A program made the translations under genes and the position numbers. The notes beneath the pieces are model-generated. The model worked only from the letters and a program-made list of their open reading frames with translations. It did not search any database and was not told the origin of the DNA. A stretch of 64,000 bases of DNA, from positions 1,056,093 to 1,120,092 of the forward strand of contig JADWQD010000009.1 in the NCBI GenBank assembly GCA_016110215.1, given 5' to 3'. Positions 52,864 through 61,900 of the stretch are shown one piece after another (the first letter of the stretch is position 1; every line of letters begins with the position of its first letter). This stretch comes from Capronia americana. Lineage: Eukaryota > Ascomycota > Eurotiomycetes > Chaetothyriales > Herpotrichiellaceae.

Positions 52864-53352
52864 GGTGAGCGTAACTGCCGGGAAAGAGGCAGCTGCAGAA
52901 ATGAGACCCTAATGAGCCGGCAAGTTACAATCACTGGGACATATGAAGTGAGGGGTGAGTGAGGGCGCGAGGATAGGGCTGAGGTCTTGTGATAAGGTAA
53001 GAGCAGGCACAAGCTGACGTTGAGACTGGGGAAGCTGCACAGTTGAGGTGAGAGTGAGATTGTAGAATGCTCTAGAGAATGTTTCAATATCAGGATCTGG
53101 CGATGAAGGAGCAGGCGCGTATCAGTTGGCGGTGCTTTTCACTGCAGGTGACCGTCGCTCTGCTCCTCGTTTGGATCCGGCGCCCGCCTTTCCAGATGCT
53201 TGGGGCGTGGACGAGGTGATGTCATATTTGCCAAGCATTTAAAATGACTGAACCGTGCGATGTCCAGATCGAGAGACTCGCACCATTTCTGCATCTGCGA
53301 CGACATCGGTCGTTTCTGCATATCTATTTTTCCCACCACCAACCCCCGCTGT
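52864..53352. other. Short gene-free interval
   Basis: 489 bp upstream of the SH3BGR-like gene and downstream of the FAD oxidoreductase. No gene was seen. Confidence 0.45.
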
Positions 53353-54778
53353 CTATGGCCGCAGCCTTGGCTCGGTGTTGTCCAAAAGCCCCTCGGGATC
53401 ATACTTGTTCTTCAAGTCCATCACAAACTGATAGTCGCTGCCGAACAACTTGCTGATCTGAGTATCTCGGGTCTGCGTCAGCGATGGGTACGTCACATCC
53501 AAAGAGTCGCCGGTGCCTTTCAGCCCCTCATATAGCTCCCGATACCTTCGAGTAGAGGCTTCAACATTGTCTGGGTTGATAACAATGCCGATGAGCTCGA
53601 TGACACCATGCGGCAACCGTGCTCCGAAGCAAGAGTCTGGATGCGGCTCTGCAGAGTCTCCTCGCATTTCATGAATCAACAACACGTTGGCCGTATCCAC
53701 TGGAGCTTTCGACAGGAAGTCTCCAAGCACTTTGGCAGGCCTTTCTGTAATGCTTTGGAAACTGATAGCGTTGCCGGCATCGCGTCCGTACACCCTCAGC
53801 GGCGACCACGCAACGATGAGATCAATCAGCTCCGCGGGTGTCATTTCTTTGATCAAAGAGGTATCGGCGCCATCACCGAGAGCTGCCACCTGCTGAAGGT
53901 ACTTTCTACCCGCATCGACGTCGGAGGAGCTCCATGCAAAATTGACTCCGAACATCCACTGTGACAAGTCGTCCTGCTTGGGAAACCAGAATGGTCCGCA
54001 CGCTCCATAAGGAGACTTCGCCATTGCGTTGTAGCCAGAGAAGTATTTTTGCACGCTCGCCTTGATGTCAGTTGTCTGAAACAGAATAGTCCCTGCCAGA
54101 AGCTTCATGCAGGTCAGATTGGGTGACTGCGTGGAATTGGGGAGCTCTCACCTTCTCTAGTGGATATATCTTGATTCCGAGCTCCACGACAACCCCAAAG
54201 TTTCCACCAGCTCCTCGAATGCCCTTCAACAACTCTGCGTCGGCTTCGATAATGTCTCCCTGCGCCGTCACCACCCGAGCCCTCTTGATCTGATCCACGC
54301 CGAGACCGAACCTCGATGCCAGCCAACCATATCCACCCATCATGGCCCACCCAGCGTACCCGATTGTAGGAAAGTAACCAAACGGTGTGACCAACTTTTG
54401 GGGGGTCAATTTCTTGAGTACATCGCCGATCAGGATGCCGCCTCCGATGGTGGCTGTCTGCTTGTCTTCCGAGATCTCAATGGACTTGATCTCGCGCAGG
54501 TCGATGACCAAGCACCCGTCCGCAACACTTCGTGCAGCAACATCGTGTCCTCCAACCCTCACGCTGATCTTGACTCCATGGCTGCGCGCTGCCTTGACGA
54601 TGATGCTCACCTCCTCTGCATTTTTCGGGCGAGCGATCGCCACTGGTTTCGCAGGGTTGTCAATGATGTAGGTTGCCCGGGTTTCGGCCCATTCTGGGGA
54701 TGAGGGGGTAAGGACGGTGAGGTTCTGCTGCTTAAGGAGGTCAACTACAAGAGGGTGAAGCGTTAACAAAGAGCCCAT
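53353..54778 (-). CDS. BBE-type FAD-linked oxidoreductase, 2 exons
   Basis: Spliced product of 458 residues: exon 1 54778-54152, intron 54151-54103 (49 nt, GTGAGA..GAAG), exon 2 54102-53353. The joint gives KIYPLEKLLAGTILF, matching the family. The FAD-binding PCMH-like domain covers about 35-210; His78 in VRVGGHDVAARS is at the 8-alpha flavin-linking position used by 6-hydroxynicotine oxidase-like enzymes. There is no second Cys link visible. The C-terminal BBE segment (KNKYDPEGLLDNTEPRL) is present. No signal peptide is seen, so it is probably intracellular, unlike many secreted BBE enzymes. Substrate unknown. No neighbouring biosynthetic cluster is visible. Confidence 0.87.
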
Positions 54779-55538
54779 GATGGACTTCGGTTCAAGCGAG
54801 CAGGCACTGCGAATTCAGGTGTGTATGCAGCCGGGTCACTGGTCGGCTGTGTTCTTGCCCGGACGATTTGAGCGCTCAAGACCTGTGGGATCGGGAGCGG
54901 GTTGTGTGTCTGAACCATTATTTATGCTCGTTGAGCTGTATATTGAAGTCGTCCCAAGCTGGCATCCTGCATGGTAACTCATTCTTCTGTCAGCTTACAA
55001 TAGGAGGGATGTTGACCGACATCCTTTGAGCCCTGAAACTACTGCTGAATTGTGTACGTGCGGACAAAGGCCGACTCGGCTATAAAGCAAGCTTGCTGAC
55101 ACTGCCTGGGCTATATGCCAGACATAGCCAGTTCTGGTCACGCCATGCCATATCCGTAGTACAGTACCAATTAGACTCAAGGCTCTTACTTGTAAGATGT
55201 CCTATTCTTCATGTTATGACTTGTCAGGGGCCATTTCGGGGGGTGTTACGTATTCCAGGCCTAGATTCGGCCACCTGGTGACTCATTCTACCATAGTAAC
55301 AGAATGTGGGCTCGGCAGGGCTGGGATGAGCTGCGACACTAGCGCTATCCTATGGACGACCAAAGAGCTCAATCAAATCTCGATATCTTCGAGACCACGG
55401 TTGGGACGACAGCATCAATACACTGCAAGTGATGCTATACAACCACGTCTTCGCACGGAACAACTACACGACACACAGAGGAGACACGCCGCACAGGAGG
55501 TACAGTAGGTATGTATGTGGATCTCATAACCTAATTGT
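54779..55538. other. Gene-free interval, 5' flank of FAD oxidoreductase
   Basis: 760 bp without family signal. Promoter of the FAD oxidoreductase is expected at its left end. Confidence 0.45.
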
Positions 55539-56342
55539 TTACCTAAGGTTTGCACGAGGCTCTGCTCGTCTTATGATGAATACGGACTGCTGACTCGCGC
55601 ATGTACAAGGACTATTTGCACCAAACGCAGGCGCCATAGGCCGACTCGAGACTTGCCTACTATGGATACTTGCATTGTCGGACGCTGCTCGGCATCCCAG
55701 CCGGCAGGCCCACACGATTACATTGAGACGATCCGATTTTGAGAAAGCTTGACCATTTACATAACTGTAGCACGCCTTGTTCACCGCAAGGATCCGGTCA
55801 GAGTCTTTTAGGGCCGTTTCAGGGCCAGATGGGCGTTCGATGCAGTCTGCTGACTCCGGACTTAACCCTGCCGGCTTTACAATGTGCCTGGCACCGAATA
55901 CCTTCATATCAGGCGCTTTTATAGTCGAGCAGTTCGGGCTTCGTTGGGCTGCAGCATTGATCCTCTCAAACGGCCCCTGCTTCGTACGTTCTGAGTTCGC
56001 TTCCCTTACAAGGGAGAAGCTCAGAATGGACAAAGGATCGGAAATCCAACGCCCTGGCTCACCCTCGTCATCCTCCACAAGCGTTTCGGCCTCAATGGGT
56101 GGGCAGCAAAAGCAGACGGTGGCATAATCGGGGGCATTCTGTACGAGACAGACCTCAACAACAGCTAGTGTTGCGTTTTCCTCTGCAAGGAACGCACCGC
56201 TAGGCCGAGAAGAGCAATTGCGCGGACAGAAAGCGGTCACGGCTTCAGTCCCATCACCGGCATCCACTCGTGTAAACGGCACTGATCTTTCCAGAGCGGC
56301 ATCGGTCTCTCGTTGGCTAAGCTGTACAGGCGGAATCCTCAT
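55539..56342 (-). CDS. Hypothetical ORF, Cys-containing, no family recognised
   Basis: A 267-codon ATG frame on the minus strand. I see a few Cys pairs (RNCSSRP, VCFCCPPIEAE, SPCTCAS) but no recognisable domain, no signal peptide and no splice-supported extension. The length is more than expected by chance in this composition, but coding status is unproven. It could be a lineage-specific gene or a spurious frame. It lies between the FAD oxidoreductase and CPD1. Confidence 0.35.
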   Translation of the reverse strand: MRIPPVQLSQRETDAALERSVPFTRVDAGDGTEAVTAFCPRNCSSRPSGAFLAEENATLAVVEVCLVQNAPDYATVCFCCPPIEAETLVEDDEGEPGRWISDPLSILSFSLVREANSERTKQGPFERINAAAQRSPNCSTIKAPDMKVFGARHIVKPAGLSPESADCIERPSGPETALKDSDRILAVNKACYSYVNGQAFSKSDRLNVIVWACRLGCRAASDNASIHSRQVSSRPMAPAFGANSPCTCASQQSVFIIRRAEPRANLR

Positions 56343-56871
56343 GGCCGATATGTCGCATTATGCTCCGGCAGCCGGGAACCTGGCTCATCCGTAAGTATGG
56401 CCAAGTACGCTCGCGTGTTTTCAAACGCTCCGTCAACACTTCCAAGGTGATCAAGGATCAGCGGCGCGATCCCTCAGAAATGCTCTTGAACGAGATTATT
56501 GCTGACAACCCAAGTCTCGGCCCTTCCACCCTTATCCGATTGTTGGGCTGGATGTCAGCAAGTTTACCTTGTCTCTGTCCTCCATGATCCTGGGCCCAGG
56601 TATCAGGTACCACCCGGCTGATGCATGCATTTTGTAGCAAGAGACACTTGGCGTCCTCAGTCGTGTCTCATTCCCATAGCACGGACATGCTGCAGAGTCT
56701 CCAACTCTGTCGTACCCAGTCTCACATCACCGTTCACCATTTATCAGTGTGAAAGCTGCTTCCGGACAACTGCAAAATCACCGGTAAGCAGAGTGAGTGT
56801 GAGGAGTTTGCCACATGAAGGTGCATGTATTGCCATAACGACACGGCTTGATCTTCAACACAGATTGGCCA
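56343..56871. other. Gene-free interval
   Basis: 529 bp between the hypothetical frame and the CPD1 stop. No gene is seen. Confidence 0.45.
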
Positions 56872-57519
56872 TCACAAAAGGCCCTTTGACATGGTCCAAA
56901 TCACCCAAGGACAATCCCTCTCCGCAATGGGCACCCAGTCTTTGATTTCCTTGCTCGTGTCCACAAGCACGAGTTTTGAACCCATCGCCAGCGTGCCACC
57001 ACAACAATCGAACAGACTCCCAAACTCGAACCCTAGTTGCAGCTCGATCAGGCCAATCTTCTTCTGCACTTCGCTTTCAGGTATGTCGCCATAGAACAAG
57101 CTCAAATGCGGTAAATATTCATTCTCGGCCCACTTCTGCGCCTCATTTTCGGACAATAACAGCCCTTGCTCTCTGCACTTCGAGGCGAACTTGACCAAAT
57201 TAGCACCTTTCTTTGCTCGGAGCGTGACCTTCTTGAAGAATGGCTCTCCCGCTTCCAGCTGCTCGAGCTCAATGACGACTTCATTCTTTTCCCTTTGGAA
57301 TTCGGGCAGGATCAGGCTGTCGAGCCATTGCTGAGGGGACGATGATCTCTCGTAGGTCTTGGCAGGATCAATTTCCGAAGTTACTGTAACGTGCGGAATG
57401 AAATTGTTCTTGGGCGCATGGGGAAAATCTGATGGTAGCGTGCCGCCGATCAGATCCTTCAGGGACTTGTTGAATGGGTGGTCGTCGCGAGGAGCGATGA
57501 GCCAGAGCGATGACGGCAT
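56872..57519 (-). CDS. CPD1: 2',3'-cyclic-nucleotide 3'-phosphodiesterase (Cpd1, 2H superfamily)
   Basis: Intronless frame of 215 residues from the ATG at 57519 (MPSSLWLIAPRDDHPFNKSL). The two histidine motifs of the 2H phosphoesterase superfamily are present: His43-Val-Thr45 (IPHVTVTS) and His138-Leu-Ser140 (LPHLSLFYG). The family hydrolyses ADP-ribose 1'',2''-cyclic phosphate and nucleoside 2',3'-cyclic phosphates, products of tRNA splicing, in the cytosol. Length matches the fungal family (about 180-240). It is divergent from the AspRS-DUF2156 gene with 746 bp between starts, so two tRNA-related genes lie side by side, perhaps by chance. Confidence 0.93.
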   Translation of the reverse strand: MPSSLWLIAPRDDHPFNKSLKDLIGGTLPSDFPHAPKNNFIPHVTVTSEIDPAKTYERSSSPQQWLDSLILPEFQREKNEVVIELEQLEAGEPFFKKVTLRAKKGANLVKFASKCREQGLLLSENEAQKWAENEYLPHLSLFYGDIPESEVQKKIGLIELQLGFEFGSLFDCCGGTLAMGSKLVLVDTSKEIKDWVPIAERDCPWVIWTMSKGLL

Positions 57520-58265
57520 GGTTGGAGGTTTGATGCTTGAGTGCTTTGCCTGGATTTTTGCAACTGGGCTGACGATGTTTATTTAGTAAAGAGCTGTACG
57601 AGATGATTCTTACGGATGTTATTTTGGAATTGTCCTGAAGACTGATTAGTCTTCGTTCGCTTTACTTCGTACTTCACGCCGGATCAAAGGAGCAAGTGAG
57701 GGCAAGGAGACCAGGCTTCGTGGACGCGGGACCGTAATCCGTAGGGCGGATTATTCATGACGTTGTTGGTGTTGCCAAGTCCCTCTAACCACATTCGGGT
57801 GATGTGTCGAGGCAGTTTCATGTTTCATGGACAGTCTTGCTTTTGTGCTTCGTCGTTTGGAACAGGCTTGCTCATTCGAGGTTCGGACGTTGGATCCAGA
57901 ACAGGCGCATCCAGTTGAGGAACAACAGCTGTCTTGGTCTTCCACGACCACCACACGTTAAGCTTCGCCCAGGACACTTACACGCAAATCCCGGATTCCA
58001 CGCCGGTTCCCTGATCATGCAACGCAGATCATGGGGCCTTGCCATCCTGCGGCTCTTTCTCAACAGCCGTGATTGGAGTATGACGTCGAAGCTTTGTGTC
58101 ATCGCATGCCCAATGAATCCAATCCGGTTGTTCATCCCGGCTGATCACCCGCGACGATAACCTTGATATGATGGATGGGTGACTGGAATTGAACAGCCAT
58201 ATTTCTTAGTACGCAGCTGGAAATTCGTATTCGTGCTCAACCTGCCTCTCATTCCTACCGCGAAC
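57520..58265. promoter_or_regulatory. Divergent region CPD1 / erdS
   Basis: 746 bp between divergent start codons, presumably with both promoters. No discrete element was recognised. Confidence 0.4.
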
Positions 58266-61044
58266 ATGGCTAAAGTCAAAACCATCATCTCCAGCCTTCA
58301 CGACAAGCTTTCTCATCATAAACATGAACTGGGCCAGACGTTGACGAACCACAACAGCCAGAACGGCCGAGGAGGCTCTGAGAGTGATGTCGCTGAGATC
58401 ATCGAAAAGGAAGAATTGTCGAGCGAGGAAGGTGACGATGATCGAAGCCAATCCAGTCACGAAGCAAAAGGCCTAGATGCTTTTCTAGACAACGATGACC
58501 CTCCTGAAGCAAAGGAGCGGTACGGCATACTGCCTCTGATGCAATCTCAAGAACAGGAGAGTGACGACGATGTGTGGCAGTCCGGGTGGGTTTCCCTGAC
58601 AGAGATTGACCCGCAGTCAATCGGCAAGGAGGTCTGTTTTCGAGCTCGACTCCATGTCGTTCGACGCATGAGCGGAAAACTCGCCTTCCTCGTCTTTCGC
58701 GAACAGACCACCACTGTCCAAGGCGTGCTTAGTGCCAATGAAGGCGGAGTCAGTGAGAACATGGTACGATGGGCAGAACATTTACGGACTGGCACCATCG
58801 TCATCGTCAAAGCAAAAGTCAGAGAACCCGAACAGCAGGTCAAGAGCACAAGTGCCCACCACGTCGAGGTCGACATCCTGAAGATCCACGTGGTCTCGGC
58901 GAGAACAGCGCCTGTACCCTTCAGCGTGTACGAGGCTGATGCTGCAACTGATGGCCATTCACTCTCTGATAGAGTACGGCTAGCCAACCGAGTCCTCGAT
59001 TTACGAACGCCATCCTCACAAGCCATTTTCAGAGTTCAGTCGTCCGTGTGCAGGGCTTTCCGCAACACTCTCGAAGACCGTGGCTTTCTCGAAATCCATA
59101 CACCAAAGCTACAAGGAGGGGCGACGGAGGGAGGAGCCGACGTCTTCAAACTCAATTATTTTGGACGTCCGGCGTTTCTTGCTCAAAGCCCACAGCTTGC
59201 CAAACAGATGTGTATATCAGCGGACTTTGGTCGAGTATACGAAATCGGTCCTGTCTTCCGTGCCGGTGCGTCTCCTTGCCGCAGTCTCCATAGAAGAACT
59301 AGCTGACATTTCCCCGATAGAGAACTCGAACACTCCTCGCCACATGACAGAGTATACCGGATTGGACCTGGAAATGGCCATAGACCGACATTATCATGAA
59401 GCAATGTGGTTGATTGACGCCACGCTCAAGGAGATCTTCGAGACGATTTACGACCGCAACAGAAACGACGTCGATATCGTGAAACGTCATTTCCCGCATG
59501 ATGACCTGGTCTGGTTAGATAAAACCCTGAGGCTTACATTTGCAGAAGGGGTCAAATTGCTCAACGACTCTGGCTGGACGAATGACGACGGAAGCCAGCA
59601 ATCCGAGCATGAGGACTTACCAACCAGGGGCGAGCGAAGGTTGGGAGAGTTGGTCAAGGAAAAATACCACACTGACTATTACATCCTGGACAAGTTCCCC
59701 ACGGCAGCACGTCCCTTCTACACAATGCTGGACCCCAAAGATGACCGTGTGACCAATTCTTTCGACTTTATGGTTCGGGGACAAGAAATTCTGTCGGGCG
59801 GCCAGCGAGTCCACGACTACGATGTCCTGAGAGAGCGGATGGAGGCTCAGGGCATGAAGCCGGAGGATCTCAAAGAATATGTGCAGGCCTTCGAGTGGGT
59901 GGCACCACCTCACGCAGGTGCAGGCATCGGCCTGGAAAGACTGGTGTCCCTCATCCTCGATCTTGGCAATCTACGGTATGCGACCTTGTTTCCTCGCGAT
60001 CCGAAATCGTTTCCTGCAAGCAAGGAACCAGTCCTACGGCATCCCGAAGATGACACCCTCAACCGCCCCAAGGGTCATCTCCAACCGCTCGAGAACCTGG
60101 TAGCAAACTACGGCGATGCCACCAACACTTCCTGGATGGACGAACGATTTCACGTGTGGCGGGACGAAAAAACGGGCGCGGCCGTGGCCTACGTTCCCAC
60201 TCGTGATCGAGCAATCATCGCTGGTAACCCTCTTTGCCACACGAGTCAATATGAGGACGTGATCACCGCGTTTCTGAAGTGGCTCCGCCGCGAGACTCGC
60301 TTAAGGCCGCTCTTCATTCTCGTGGACAAGGATGTTGAAGAAGTCCTCGGCGACAAACTAGGCTGGAGGAGCTTCACAAATGTCGCAGAACAGCGGGTCA
60401 ACCTGGCCAACAACGAACACCTGAACATCGAAAGCGACGTCGACCGAAAGATCAGGCACGCCACCAAGGAAGGCATCGTCGTGACCGATTACGACAGCGA
60501 CGTTCCCGAAGACGTACGGCAAAAGGTCGAAGAACGCATCAAAGACTGGCAGAACAACCGGGAAGGCGAACAAGTCCATCTCAGTGAAATTACCCCCTTC
60601 ACAGACGCCGCACACCGCCAGTACTTTATTGCGAAATCCGGCCACGACAACACAATTCACTCGCTGGTCGTGCTCGCCCAACTCGCACCCCGCTACGGCG
60701 TGCAAGTCAAATGGGCGCTCGACTTCCCGGGGGCACCCAACGGAGCCATCGAACTGACAGTCCAGCACGCCTTAAAAGCTGCCGCCGACCAGGGGTACAA
60801 GACCTGCACCTTTGGCGGCGGAGCCACCGCGAAACTCTCCACCGGGCATAACATCGGTGGTGCAAGGGCTGCCACTTTAGACAGTCTATACCAGAGCCTA
60901 GCGACACGGTTCAAGCTGAACCAGAAGACCGGGTTCCGGGCAAAGTTCAACACGTTGGACGATCCGTTGTTCCTGTGCTACCCGCCGAGAGGGCTGGGAC
61001 AGAAGGGAGCAAGGGCGATTGTTGATTTCTTCAGGGGGGACTAA
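58266..61044 (+). CDS. erdS: Aspartyl-tRNA synthetase-DUF2156 fusion: ergosteryl-3-beta-O-L-aspartate synthase (ErdS), 2 exons
   Basis: Spliced product of 907 residues: exon 1 58266-59265, intron 59266-59320 (55 nt), exon 2 59321-61044. The splice rebuilds class II motif 2, FRAENSNTPRHMTEYTGLDL. The start is the ATG at 58266; the frame is open upstream but without a family-like sequence. Residues 120-235 form the OB-fold anticodon-binding domain, 260-560 the catalytic core with motif 3 (GAGIGLERLV at about 535). From about 580 a DUF2156/MprF-like GNAT transferase follows (FPGAPNGAIELTVQHALKAA, FGGGATAKLSTGHNIGGARA). This AspRS-DUF2156 architecture is that of fungal ErdS, which charges tRNA-Asp and passes aspartate to ergosterol. 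The first 110 residues are acidic/Ser-rich. It probably duplicates, rather than replaces, a housekeeping AspRS located elsewhere. Confidence 0.95.
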
Positions 61045-61900
61045 TAATGATTAAACGAGCGAGACGAAGGAGGCTTTAAGCAAAGGACGTTACGGACGTG
61101 GTGGCATGGGAATGTATACTGTTCTATCGAGAACTGATCTAGATGGCTTTCCTGGACGTTTATTCATACCTTACCTTAATACCCCATGATAAAAGGTTGC
61201 TACATAAGTATACAGTATACAGTACAGTACCTGAGAGTACACTCCGCTCAAGCACGCAGCAGAGCATACATACCTTACATACGGTAGCGCCGCTTGACGT
61301 ATACAAGAAGAGGAAATCTTTTCTACAGTACAAGTCTCCTCAGCTTCGCATCTATAACGCAGTCCGCTCCCGATCCCGATCCCATCGCCGTTCCTGTCAC
61401 AATGTATTTTCTAAGTGCTTATTCTCGTCTCGACGCCTCCGTCTGTAGAAGGGCACTTCATAATCCATAGTCAGTCAGTTCGTATACTATGTGTTCAAGT
61501 ATTTTGCTAAGCGTGGGTTGTTTGTTCACCTTCCGAGGGAAACAATCGGCAAGGACGTTGATAAAGTCATTTTGTAGAGTATCCTACTGTGTTTGACGGA
61601 GTGGCATTACATACCACGATCAGGATTTGAGAGTCGAGAGTGGCATTGCGCGGACTTGCAAAGATGCCTGAAAAGGCCAGCATCCGGGGCGCCAGTCCCA
61701 TGGATGGCCCTGACGGACCCGTCGACCCTCCTACATACCCTCCCCCTCTGGTATTAGAAGAGCCCATCGTTGGTCACCTTTCGCGTTCTCCTGCGATGAA
61801 AGTTGACCATTCACTCGTACTCCACAGTACCCGACGAAGGTTCGGACCAATAAGCCTTCACTTACTGACGCTCCTAGTCTCACTCCATGAGCTCTATACA
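61045..61900. other. Convergent interval between erdS and the NACHT gene
   Basis: 856 bp of 3' flanks. It contains a short GTATACAGTATACAGTACAGTACC-like stretch near 61210 with inverted-repeat character. A 168-codon plus-strand frame overlaps the neighbouring gene and has no family signal. Confidence 0.45.
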
